Shown piece by piece: positions 48,487-59,420 of a stretch of 64,000 nt of DNA. This stretch comes from Sambucus nigra. Taxonomy: Eukaryota > Streptophyta > Magnoliopsida > Dipsacales > Adoxaceae. A program made the position numbers and the translations under genes. Each line of letters begins with the position of its first letter. The first letter of the stretch is position 1. A model generated the notes under the pieces. The model did not search any database. It was not told where the DNA came from and was given only the letters and a program-made list of their open reading frames with translations. The stretch lies in contig OX422214.1 of the NCBI GenBank assembly GCA_949130495.1, positions 3,766,046 to 3,830,045 on the forward strand, read 5' to 3'.

Positions 48487-49470
48487 TGTGACACCCCATC
48501 TAATTAAATACTGGATGATCAGTCCTCCATCCAATTAAAATAGGGATCTTATTTGGATCATTCTTAGCATCACTGTCGAAAACTTTTTAAAATTTACTAA
48601 CCACCTAGTATTCAAAAAGCCGATGTCAAATTTTATCTTTTTATTAAACAATAACACCATACAACAAACAATAATTTAAACCATTCACATCATCACGAAT
48701 GTTAAATCAAATACTGCATAAATAAATGACATGCCGAATAAACCGTCAGCGAAAAATCTCAAATCCACACCAATAATCCAACATAACACTAATCTTAATA
48801 TAAAGTCTCATCGAAATAAAATATCTGGGGCAACATGCCCACATGAAATACTCAGTTGCATCCTACTCTAGGAAAGAAATGACTGAAGCGACTAAGTCCA
48901 AATCCTGCAATATCCACATCTGCTGTAGCTATGCATCCCTAGAACCGATCATCAAGTCCGACGTCCCTGTGACTGGACTCCTAAAAGGTTTTGAAAATAC
49001 TCTTTACAAGTATGGGTCAGAGCCCAAATCATTTTGAAAATATTTTGCAAGTGAATTAAAATACATGAATGCTCTTTATATTTAAGTTACTGTCGTACTC
49101 ACTTGAGATACTTCTCACCTCTCAACTATTGTGCACACCTAACACTTCTTCCTAACCCACCTAGTTACACTACCATGTCTAACTAGCCTTGTCCCTAAGC
49201 TCCTTAACACCCTAATCTAGCCCGAGTAATTTTGTACTTTTATTTCATAAGTTATTCATCACATTAACTCAATTAATCCTTTTTAATTGCACTATATAAC
49301 AGTCTCACTAGTTATATACCAGAAATTCCTTTTTACTTTATGTAATTTGCCCGTATATAAATATCTACACCCTTATATACGTATATTCTTAATACAATTG
49401 CACTCCATGTATTCCACCCGTATATAAATATCTACTACATTATATACGTATCACATATAACACAGTTGCA
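48487..49470 (-). repeat. LTR fragment of the 3-kb family, opposite orientation
   Basis: It starts tgtgacacccc and shares tcattcttagcatcactgtc and the ggtcagagccc region with 4725-5660, on the minus strand. It is cut at about 49470 by Tat-derived integrase sequence. With 46900-48023 it forms a head-to-head pair around the RNase H fragment. Confidence 0.75.
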
Positions 49471-49473
49471 CTT

Positions 49474-50013
49474 CGAACTACTCCCCGAGCAGCAATTGGA
49501 GAATCACCATATATGCTGGCGTTTGGAAGTGAAGCTGTTATACCTGCTGAGTTGGGCCTCCCAACACACAGGGTACTGAATTTCAATTCCCCTGTTAGCG
49601 ACTTAATGAGAAGATTGGATTTAGACATGCTCGAGGAAGTTAGAGAAGAAGCAGCCATTAGAAATGCTGCTTACCAGCAGCGAACAACTTTGTTCTACAA
49701 CAAGAGAGTGAAGAAGTGCGACCTGACAGAAGGAGACTATGTGCTAAAGAAAGTGATTCAAAAGCACAATAAATTGGAGGCAAACTGGCATGGACCATAC
49801 CGAGTTACAAAAGTTGTTCGACCAGGAACTTACCGAATAGTAACTTTAGAAGGGGAGGGGTTTAAAAATGCATGGAACGCAGAGCACCTGCGCAAGTATT
49901 ATCAGTTATGGATATTCTCTCCTTTTATTGAAAGTTTTTCGGGGAATACTAGTGCTACACACTACTCGGAAAAACTCGGACTACTCAAAATTATTCTCGA
50001 AAACGCCAACTAA
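49474..50013 (+). pseudogene. Integrase C-terminal fragment, second Tat-type element
   Basis: An open frame begins mid-protein at RTTPRAAIGESPYMLAFGSE and continues with EAVIPAELGLPTHRVLNF, REEAAIRNAAYQQRTTLFYN, VLKKVIQKHNKLEANWHGPY and ending region EHLRKYYQ. This is homologous to 31300-31725 but clearly a different, better preserved element. There are no internal stops. Everything upstream in pol is missing, replaced by an LTR fragment of another family. Confidence 0.9.
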
Positions 50014-50038
50014 GGTTCGTCGAAAAATAAATGTATTC

Positions 50039-50390
50039 CTCCGGGAAGTAAAACTTATATTCCTCCGGGAAGTAAAGCTACTTATATTTCTCCGGGAAGT
50101 AAACCTACATGTATTCCTCCGGGAAGTAAAACTTATATTCCTCCGGGAAGTAAAGCTACTTATATTCCTCCAGGAAGTAAAGCTACTTGTATTCCTCCGG
50201 GAAGTAAAGCTACTTATATTCCTCCGGGAAGTAAAGCTACTTGTATTCCTCCGGGAAGTAAAACTTGTATTCCTCCGGGAAGTAAAGCTACTTGTATTCC
50301 TCCGGGAAGTAAAACTTGTATTCCTCCGGGAAGTAAAACTTGTATTCCTACGGGAAGTAAAACTATGTATTCCTCGGGAAGTAAAAGTAT
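50039..50390. repeat. 24/27-bp minisatellite, 14 units
   Basis: Units of cctccgggaagtaaa followed by acttgtatt or gctacttgtatt alternate. Degenerate ggttggtcg motifs continue to about 50680. Position after integrase matches the 31855-32790 array of the first Tat element. Confidence 0.92.
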
Positions 50391-51247
50391 TCCTAAAAAT
50401 GCCAACTTATGATGGTTAGGAAGTAAATATATTCTCGAAAATGACAACTAAGGTTGGTCGGGAGCTACAACTATTCCAAAAAGTGCCAAAGTTGCTCGTA
50501 GCGGAAAAATTCACTAACTATGGCTGGTCGGGGATAAAAACCCACTAACTGTAGTTAGTCGAAAAGGAAAATTTACCGACCTTGGTTGGTCAGAAACATT
50601 TTATGAAGACGAGAAAGTGATCGAGCAACATTTTTTATACTCGTAACGTTTTACTAAGTTGGTCGAGAAACAAAACATTATTTTTGCCAAATGATTACCA
50701 CAAATTCAAGCTAGTTGATAATAAGTTGATCGACAAACAACACAATATTGTTATCTTTTTAACAGATACACATGCACAGATGTAAAGTGTTACAAGACAA
50801 TAGCAATTAAGATTGCGAACAAAAATGAAAGTCTTTCATTAAAATAAAAAACAAATTACATTGAGAATGAAATGTATACTAACTATTACATCAAAATTCC
50901 TACTCTATTGGTTTCTTCCCCTCTACTTTTGAAACAGGTTCCTCGCCAGCAGGCGGATCATTTAAAGCAAGAGGAGAATTTATAAAGTTCAGATCTTTTA
51001 ACATCCTGATATTCATCACGGATAGTCGATCTAGGAGGTGCTTGAGATGAGATATCTCGACATTTTAATGGAGATTGTAGTCACCGAGATATTTGGAAAT
51101 TAAGCATCGAGGAATAGCCCAAGTAGGGATCCAACTCATATCAAGTTTAAATGGAGGCACGGGTAGGTCGAGCCGTCCAGGATCATGGTAGTCCCACAGG
51201 TAATGACCCTGTTCGAGTTGCAGCACACCTAAGACATTCAACCAGAC
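50391..51247. other. 3' interior of second Tat fragment
   Basis: No coding motif was seen. It is a repetitive ggttggtcg-type sequence to about 50680, then unassigned. It would hold the 3' ends of pol and antisense transcripts. Confidence 0.4.
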
Positions 51248-52171
51248 CTACTTGTATCCCTCATTATTGGCATTCTGGATACGATCGCCCAAGTGGTAGA
51301 GAGCCTCGTTGTAGCCAGCCATCCAGAATTCCCCGGGATGCTTGTGGAATTGATATGTCAATCGTTCCATTTGTTCGTGGAGATTTTTGATGAAGAGTTC
51401 CTTATTCTCCAAGACAGACTTCTGCGCAGAAAGCTGATCTTCCAGGTCCCTGATCTTCTTTGACATTTCAGCCAACGCCTGGTTCTTCGCCATTAATTGG
51501 AAGGCCTGGTTCTCTAAAGCAGATTGAGTCCTCTGTTCCTCGACAGGAATCCGAGCAGCTCTTACTCGTCCCTGAGGAGATCTTGCTCGACCACGAGAAG
51601 ATGTAGAAGGGCCAGACCTCTTCAAGGTTTCCAACGCATCCCTCAAGTTGGCGTTCTCGACCTCCAAGAATGAGAATCCCTCATCAGTCACTGGGATCAA
51701 GGATTTTGAAGTGGAAGCTGCAGACTTCAACTGTGACAACTCTCTTTGCAGGTTGTTATTCTCTTGCTCTAATAATTCAGCTATTTGTCTGCACTCCTCG
51801 ACCTCACCCCTCAGAGTTCTCTCCCTCACATCGTAGCCAGCAAAACGCTTCTCGTATCCCTTGTCGGCAATGATTTGTTGATATTTCTTCTCATACCCCT
51901 CATGCAAAAGGACAGTGGATTCTTTATATTGTTGCTGAAGGTCGTCAAGGGTGCCTTAGAGATCTTCAATCATATCATAATAAGCTACATTATTGGCCAC
52001 CGCACGATCAAGAAGACACTTCAAATATTGGTAGGCCTCAATTGCCTGTTCCGAAGCATCTTGGCCGAGGATGTCGACGATTTGTGCTGCACTCAGATCT
52101 GTGTGACCAGCCTTAAAATAATCATTGCAATACCTCAGCAGCTTTGTATCGTGAGCAGACAATAATTCCAT
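51248..52171 (-). pseudogene. Antisense protein gene 2 of second Tat element
   Basis: From ATG 52171 a single frame runs to the stop at 51248, 308 codons with one in-frame stop at 51956-51958. It begins MELLSAHDTKLLRYCNDYFK, continues with a helical region (EQAIEAYQYLKCLLDRAV) and then long coiled coils with heptad-like L/E/Q/N pattern (LLEQENNNLQRELSQLKSAA, LEDQLSAQKSVLENKELF), ending near HKHPGEFWMAGYNEALYHLG. There is no transposase or enzyme motif. A pyrimidine-rich stretch plus CAG directly before the ATG could be a splice acceptor, so this may be the last exon of the gene whose earlier part is at 52354-53096. It is equivalent in position to the antisense gene at 32939-35214. Confidence 0.7.
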
Positions 52172-52353
52172 CCTGGCCAGAAACTAGTAGAGGAAGAAAA
52201 AGCCGTAATCAATAATCAAAACAGAGCATGAAGAAGAGACAACAGTATGCAAAAATAAAAGTTCAAGTTTTATTATATCACAAGGTTCAGAGTTAAATGG
52301 TTCAGGATTACATTTGTCAAAGAAAAATAAAATAGATAGAAGTCCGAACAACT

Positions 52354-53096
52354 CTACACCTTTTTCTTGTCTCCCAAAACTTTCTCGGGAGGCTGGGATG
52401 AGGAGGCAGGTTGCTCGAATGGAGCAGATAGTAGCTGGGGAAGTGCTGGAGGTTGCTCGGAGGAAGTAGCGAGCTTCTGAAGTTCCTCGTTAGCAGGCTG
52501 GATGGCTGGGGGATGATCTCCCATCACCATAGAAGACTCTTCGGAGGCAGCTTCGTCCTCTTCTTCGTCTTCAGGAGTTGGAGGGGGATCAGGGATGTGT
52601 CGCTGAAAGAGTTCGGAGTTTTCATCCACCTTCATCTCCTGTAGAGCAGTGACCCACCCATCTCTAAAGTATTTAAGGCTGCCATATTCTACATGAGACA
52701 TCATGGCAGCCAAGCCTTTGTTCCACCCTTTGTCCCAGCCAGCGCTGAAAGACTTCTTCACAGCCAACTTCCTCTTTGTCTTCTCCAAGGAAAGCTTCTC
52801 GGAGAGAAGGTTATTAGCAGCTTTCAATTTATTCTCAACCTCCTCTTTCTGACGACTTACTTCCCGAAGTCGACTTAACTCCTCCTCAGCAACCTTGAGT
52901 TTATCTTCAAACTCCTCAGCATTCTTGAGCTTCCCTTCAAGCTCTTTATTTTTTCCTCCAAGTTCTTTATTTTCTTCTCCAAACCCTTGGAGATTTCAAC
53001 AACTTGAGCCTTCTCCTTCTCGGTGGAGGTAAGTTTCTTCTCCCAACTACTAACCAGAAAAGTTTCTTGGCGTGGGCTCAAGTAATGAAGGCCCAA
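52354..53096 (-). pseudogene. Antisense protein gene 1 of second Tat element, 5' truncated
   Basis: Two frames follow one another: 53096-52875, with KKIKNLEEKIKSLKG coiled coil, and 52827-52354, with AVKKSFSAGWDKGWNKGLAA, an acidic stretch, and a proline/glutamine-rich C-terminus ending GDKKKV. A short frame break near 52850 separates them. The Transposase_28-like domain seen in the first Tat element would lie upstream but is not present: AT-rich repeat DNA starts at about 53183. GTGTAG follows GACAAGAAAAAG at the end, so a splice donor cannot be excluded. Confidence 0.65.
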
Positions 53097-53182
53097 GCAT
53101 TGAGTGACAATAACATGAATCAGCTACTTTGTAACCGATAGGACTACATGTAGGTCTCCACCGCCCGAAAGGGAAAAAATAC

Positions 53183-54147
53183 TAATTAATCAATTTTAAT
53201 CACTCAAATAGCATAATATTATTCTACACTTTATGTGTGTTCATTATAAAAAAACTTAGCTTATAATAATATAGTTCATACGTGAAAGAATTACTTTTTT
53301 ATTTATATTTTAAACTCTAAACTTAATAATTTTCCACTAACTATTTAAAAATGTTACATTCGTACTAGCTCATACTAATTGCATTTTAACTTCAAACATA
53401 ATTATTTTACCTTAATAACTTATACACCGTCACTATTTCTCATCTAATATAAAAAGTAACTTTGACGAAAATATCGCCATGCACAATTTAATCATGAGTT
53501 AAATCAAAATACTATTTAAACTGTAATCGGAAAATTCGGATTATTATGTTCTTTTTTATTCTAAGTATTCTTTATTTTAGAAAAAAAAATTGTTCACATT
53601 TTTTTCTTTTTTAATTTTCATTGAATTATATGTTATTTATGAAAATGCTTTTTAAACTTTTTTTTTAAATATAAAAAGGGGAAAACAGTAAAAACATTTG
53701 CCTTTAGTTTTGAAAAGATAAAAGTATTTTTATCTATTTTTTAATGCAAAATATATTTTTTTCTTTTTTAAAAAGGTTATCATTTTTTATAAAACAGTAA
53801 GCACTATTTTATTTCTTAAAACAGTTAAAAAGACTAATATAGTTTTTTTTTAATCAAAAAAGATAGTTCTTAATTTTTGTTAAAAGTTCCTTATAATTGT
53901 TTTTTTATAAAAAAAAACTATTTTCTTTATTTTTTATGAAAATAATTAAATAACTTTAAAAAAATAAAATGTTTTAAATTGAAGAAAAAAACTTGTTAGT
54001 TTTTTATAAAAAAAAATGTAAAGCTATATCTAATAAAAATTGTTTTTAAAAATAAGAAAACAATTTTTTTTTCTTAAAATAACTATTTTTAACTTTTTAA
54101 AATTTAAAAACCAACATTTCAATTTTTTTCCCAGTTTTCATTTGTAT
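53183..54147 (+). repeat. AT-rich dispersed repeat, copy 2
   Basis: Same orientation and order of motifs as 18924-19945, with many indels in A/T runs. Not coding. Confidence 0.7.
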
Positions 54148-54900
54148 AAAATTGTTAAAACTTTTATAAATAATGTATAGTTTTCAATATTGCGATTTGA
54201 TTTTATGAATGAATAGATCTAAAAATTAATCAATCCAAGTTAATTCATAACTTGGATTAGTTGAGGTGCGCATAAGGTGGCTCGGACACCTCATGGTATG
54301 CTACCAAAAAATAAATAACTATAACTACCTAAAGTGGTGAATTTCACAAAACACATGAAATTGAACGATTTTAATTTAGTAATAAGTCTTCAATGTAGAG
54401 TACTTTGTTATACTTGTCATACCTGATTACTCAAACTCGGTTCATATATTAGTTTTCTAAACACTACACAAATTGGATTTCATTTTGAACAAAGACGTCC
54501 AAAATCTATTCACTCTAGAGTGACAAATGTAAATAATTAAGTAATTTGTGCCCCCAAACGAGCTCTTGGTTCATGTGAAAGGGCTCAACTTTCTACCGTG
54601 TTGAGATCCAGGCTAAGATGCTGGCATCTCATTAGGTATCATATTACCACTTAACATATATTCAGAACAACAAATTGAGTGAAAAACATTTAAATTATAA
54701 AATCCATCAATCTATAATCAAAAGAAAAAGTTTTTAACGCCTTAAAAAAAGTTCTTAGTTAAAATGAAATTTGATTTCATGATAGTAAAGGAATTTTAGC
54801 CTTGGTAATGAACATAAAAAATAACATTTTTAGAAAAAAGATATAAAAGGTTGGAAGTAGCAAAGTGAGAACACATCAAACATTCATTATTTTACTCAAG
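54148..54900. other. Unassigned intergenic DNA
   Basis: No coding or repeat signature was recognised. It lies downstream of the cysteine-rich peptide gene. Confidence 0.4.
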
Positions 54901-55088
54901 TCTTCATAACAGACAGGACATCAACATTCATTATTTTGGCTTCCTCATGCCAAAATACACAAGTCCCTGAATAACAAACACATAACAATAGCCGATGTCC
55001 ACCATAACGACAATAGGCTAATATTATTATGATAGATAACTAGAGCTATTTATGTTATTATTTCATCCAGCTGCTACCATCATTTGGT

Positions 55089-55322
55089 TTATGCATTGAG
55101 TAGTTGAGTTGGAGAGGAAAGTGGATTTTGCCATTCACATTCTCCCAAGCACATAACACCACATGCGAATTTTTGTTCACTAGGGAGGTCAGGTGGGCAA
55201 TTTTTTTTCTCACACTCCTGGATGGAAGTGAATTCGTCTTTAAGCCCACCTGCCCCCGCGGCCACCATCACCAGCATCATGGTAAACAGAAAAGCTGTTA
55301 TCATAGCATTTCTGCTTGTCAT
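55089..55322 (-). CDS. Small secreted cysteine-rich peptide
   Basis: The gene encodes 77 residues, MTSRNAMITAF to LLNA. Residues about 6-27 form a hydrophobic signal peptide (LFTMMLVMVAAGAG). The mature part has five cysteines in the pattern C-x4-C-x11-C-x3-C-x3-C (ECEKKNC ... FACGVMCLGEC). Such secreted peptides include thionin-like and defensin-like antimicrobial or signalling peptides. This one could not be matched to a family, and the odd cysteine number is unusual: a sixth may be lost or lie in a spliced 3' exon. A TATA box lies 77 bp upstream of the ATG, and AATAA-type signals follow the stop (about 55035-55065 on the minus strand). It is the only apparently intact host gene, wedged between repeats. 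No stop or frameshift is seen. Confidence 0.7.
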   Translation of the reverse strand: MTSRNAMITAFLFTMMLVMVAAGAGGLKDEFTSIQECEKKNCPPDLPSEQKFACGVMCLGECEWQNPLSSPTQLLNA

Positions 55323-55398
55323 CTCGATTGTGTTTCTGTGGTAATATCTTTGCTAGCAACTAGTGATAGTTATGCGTAGTTCAAGCCACAAGGATGTC

Positions 55399-55406
55399 TA
55401 TTTATA
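55399..55406 (-). promoter_or_regulatory. TATA box of the cysteine-rich peptide gene
   Basis: The minus strand reads CTATAAATAGA, a near-ideal plant TATA box. A start site about 30 bp downstream would leave a leader of roughly 45 bases before the ATG at 55322. Confidence 0.75.
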
Positions 55407-55449
55407 GCGGAGTAGTAGAGGTCTAGATACTTCCTTTGAAAATGAATAA

Positions 55450-57449
55450 AGAAACAATTATGATGTGTTTGATAACACTAATTTTTTATGAAAAATATAA
55501 TATATGGAATCATTTTCCATCTTTTGAATATTTGATAAATAAAATTTTCTATGGAATTGATTTTCTTAAAACAACTCATAGAACCACTTTTTCCACAAAA
55601 AGATGGAATTAAAAAACCTCATCCCACCTTGTTATTCATTTTCCAGCACCGCCAAAAAAATTGACAAAAAATCCAGAAAATGAGTAAAAATCCAAAAATA
55701 ATGAAAAAAAATTAGAATGTGAATAAAAACCCAAAAATAATGAAAAAAATACATAAAGTGAATAAAATCCCAAAAATAATGAAAAAAATTCAGAAAGTGA
55801 ATAACCTCCCCAAAAAATGAAAAAATCCAGAAAGTGAATAAAAACCTAAACAAAATTGAAAAAAAATCCAGAAAATGAATAAAATTCCAATAATTATTAA
55901 AAAAAAATCCAAAAAGTGAATAAAACCACCAAAAACAATGAAAAAAAATACAGAAAGTGAATAAAATCCCAAAAAATGAAAAAAATAAAAAAAATGAAAA
56001 AAAAATCCCGAAAGTGAATAAACCCCCCCAAAATACTAAAAAAAATCCAGAAACTGAATAAAAATCCAAAAATAATGAAAAACAAAATAAAAAGTGAATA
56101 AACCCCCCAAAAAATTAAAAAATTCCATCAAGTGAATAAAAGCCAAAAATTAATGAAAAGTTTCTAGAAAGTGAATAAAACCCCAAAAATAATGAAAAAA
56201 ATTCAGAAAGTGAATAAAACCCCCAAAATTAAAAAACGTGAATAAAACCACCCCAAAAATGAAAAAAAATCTAGAAAATGAATAAAAATCCAAAAATATT
56301 GATTTTTTTTTTCTAAAAAGTGAATAAATTCTCAAAAATAATTTTAAAAAATCCAAAATGTGAAGCAAAACCCAAAAAATAATAATAATAAATCCAGAAA
56401 GTGTATAAAACTCCAAAAATAATGAAAAAAATACAGAAAGTGAATAAACCCCCCAAAATAATGAAAAAATCCAGAAATTGAATAAAACCCCAAAAAATAG
56501 TAAAAAAAAAATCCAGAAAGTGAATAAAAATTTAAACATAATGAAAAAAAATCTAGAAAGTGAATCACCCAAAATAATGAAAAAAATACAGAAAGTGAAT
56601 AAAAAACACCCGAAATTTATTAAAAAGTCCAAAATTTATTAATTAAGAAAACAAATAAGAGAAAATTTAAAAAATACAGAAAATAAAAAAAAATGAGAAA
56701 AAAAGAGGGAAATCAATAAAAAAAATAAAAATAAAGAAAAATACAAAAAATGAGTAAAAAATAGAAAACAAATATTAACCCCTGAATTAATTTTAAAAAA
56801 CAGCTACAATTTTATTAAAAATTCAGAAATTTATTAATTCAAAAAAAAATAAAGAAAATAAAAGAGCGCTCAAAAAATTAAAAAAATGGAAATGAATAAA
56901 TACCCTAGAAAACTAATAAAAAAGAAAATATTTGAAAAAAAAAATAGAATTAAAGTCGACACGGGGGGATGAAACAGTTTGTGGGATGGGGGTGGGGGGG
57001 GGGGGGTGGTGGATTTGATTTTTTTTTATTTTTTATTTTTTCCTAGTCCTCCGAATACATTTTTTTCGTTTTTTATATTTAATACCGGGTTAATATTTAT
57101 TTTCTGGTCTTTTATTTATTTTTTGTGTGTTTTTTAAAAAAAAAATTGGTTATTTTTTATTAATATTCTGGAATTTTTATTATTTTTCTGTTATTTTTAT
57201 TAATTTTCTAGAATTTTTATTAATTTTCTGTTTTTATATATATTTTCTACTTTTTTTTCATGAAAAATATTGGAAATCAAACACATAAAAGATGAAAAAT
57301 AGAACATTTCCCACCTGAAAAATAATTGCAATCAAACAAAACCAACAAAATTTTTCCATGGAAAATATTTTCAAGTTTTCAATTCCATGGAAATTAACTC
57401 TTAGGAGTTATTTTCCATCTTATTTATCAAGCACACCATTATTGTTTAG
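55450..57449. mobile_element. ~2-kb foldback element with internal minisatellite
   Basis: The ends form an imperfect inverted repeat of about 25 bp: aaacaattatgatgtgtttgataa on the left pairs with the complement of ttatcaagcacaccattattgttt on the right. Inside, the left arm is A-rich (ccagaaagtgaataaaa units) and the right arm is T-rich (tttttattaattttctgg), so the arms also pair loosely. Sub-terminal atggaaaat motifs occur at both ends. No transposase was seen. The superfamily is not assigned. Confidence 0.6.
55640..56630. repeat. ~36-bp A-rich minisatellite, about 25 units
   Basis: The approximate unit is atccagaaagtgaataaaacccc followed by aaaaataatgaaaaaa, with many indels. Long apparent Phe-rich frames on the minus strand come only from this repeat. 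Confidence 0.88.
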
Positions 57450-57857
57450 TCCCTCCACAGAAATAGGTACATTTTACACTTAATCTGCCTAATTCTTTTA
57501 TCTTTCAAAACGTCCGTTTCTGACTAATTTTTCTCAAGTTTAGAATAAGAGTAAAATGATTATTTGAGACTACATTATACTATGAGAGAGTTTTTGGAAA
57601 AATATAAAATGATTTGGGTAGATGAGTTGGGGACAAAGTGACTCTTAACAAATTAGGAGGGCTAATGTCCAATTCCTTAAAATAATTTATTTTTTCACGC
57701 ATTCAGTTTTATAAATTATAAATTTTAGAAAACAAGTCTAAAATGTAAATAGGCCTCTTAACACTAATCATTCGACACCCACTACGTATAGCTTATTAAT
57801 TCATTATGGATCTGTGTCTTCTTCTAATTTTTACTTATATGGTGTTTTTCTTACATT
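57450..57857. other. Unassigned intergenic DNA
   Basis: Nothing was recognised. It ends at the hAT element target site. Confidence 0.4.
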
Positions 57858-58218
57858 CAGGGTCGTCTATTAGTGAAGGCAAAGTAAGTCGTCGCCTAGG
57901 ACTTCGAATTAATAGGGATCCCCAAATTAAAAAAAATTATGTATAAAAAAATTTAGGTATGAAAAACTCTGTTTTAAAAAAATTAATTATGAAAAAAATA
58001 GAGTTTACCACTTAAAAAGGGCCCACCAAACAATAAAACTCATTCAACTTAAATCAATTATAAAATTAAATGCCCAAAATAAAAAGCCTAAAGACTCACC
58101 ATATACACTTATAAATCCAATCCAAATAAGCCCTAACAGACTCTAATACCAAATCTTCATAACTTAGTCCACTTTCAACACATGCACTCAACACACCCTG
58201 AAAAAAACAGCCCAAACA

Positions 58219-58286
<68 letters not shown>

Positions 58287-59041
58287 TGAGCAATAACAAG
58301 ATAAAAGAAACCTCATTCATTCGGCAGCCTCCTCACCATCTTCCATCTGAGTTCATGCCCCTTCCCCTCGCTTTTTGAAATCTAAGGTTTCAATTTTAAC
58401 TGAAAAACTTAGGGTTTTAAAATCTTGAGTTTCAAACTTTCAATTTTAGAAAGAGGCTTGGAGATTATATAAGTACACGTTTACTTCCTTTGTTATAATT
58501 TGTTTGAGTTTGTAAAATTTATTACTATTAATTGTATGTTTGTTTTAGGTGTTTATTTTGTAGATTCCAATTTTTTATATGAGCCTTTACAAATTACACT
58601 TTGGGGTCGCTCTCAAGTTGCTTGCCATTTAGAAATCAAGTTTTATTGTTCTTGTTTAACATTTTTTCAATATATAATATTCTTCTTTGATTAATTTTTA
58701 TATTTACAAATTACACTTTGTTGATTATTCTTGATTAAAGAATAAAAAAATATAATATTCAAACAATTAAGGTATCAAAATAGTTTTCGATTATTCTTGA
58801 TTGTACTCTAGATATAAGTAAAGAAAAACAGATGTCTATCATCATATATGTTGTGTTGATACTTCCAAAATTCCATTAAAGATAAAAAAAGTTATTTAGG
58901 GTTTCAAAAGGTCGATGATACATCCGGTGTAGGGATTTCTAAATGCGAGAAGAACATATTTTCTTTAATTTGATTTTTTTATATAATGGGGCTTCCAATT
59001 GATTATTCTCCGAAGGCCCTAAAACTTTAGAGCCGATCCTG
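57858..59041. mobile_element. Non-autonomous hAT-type transposon, 1184 bp
   Basis: The left end CAGGGTCGTCTATTAGTG and the inverted right end CAGGATCGGCTCTAAAGT match the plant hAT terminus form CAGGGNCGG. The flanking 8-mers cttacatt and cttactct agree at six of eight positions, consistent with an aged 8-bp duplication. There is no transposase. A CT/AC microsatellite lies inside. Confidence 0.75.
58221..58284. repeat. (CT)n(AC)n compound microsatellite
   Basis: About 16 CT units run directly into about 15 AC units. Confidence 0.95.
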
Positions 59042-59215
59042 CTTACTCTACATGTTTGCATATGTATTTGATCGGTTTATATGTGGTTGATATAATTCCC
59101 TTATTTTTTAATTGTTCCATTATCTTGATAAAAATACTACAATTTTCATTAAAATACTCATATTTTCATTAAAAATGATTATACCTTCGTAGAAGAAAAC
59201 TAAGACACAAAGAAG

Positions 59216-59420
59216 TGTGTGTCATGAGAAAAAACTATCATGCATTTAAAGGCACCACATGTCCATGGTCAACACCAATAAAGACACAATATGTTTGTCC
59301 ATGTACAAATATTGTCTTTACGATGGGGGATATATGGAACACGTATCGCATTCGTGTCAGGTCTTCATTGGTGTTGAGTATGGACACGTGGTACCCTAAG
59401 TGCGTGACATTTTTTCTTAT
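59216..59420. mobile_element. Foldback MITE, ~205 bp
   Basis: Arms of about 65-70 bp are inverted copies: ccacatgtccatggtcaaca pairs with the complement of tgttgagtatggacacgtgg. Pairing continues out to gtcatgagaaaaaac and gcgtgacattttttct. The loop is about 65 bp. No target duplication was determined. Confidence 0.7.

Noticed and set aside
55632..56632. Long Phe-rich minus-strand frames that look like membrane proteins
   Set aside because: They arise only from reading an A-rich 36-bp minisatellite; composition is repetitive and several frames overlap.
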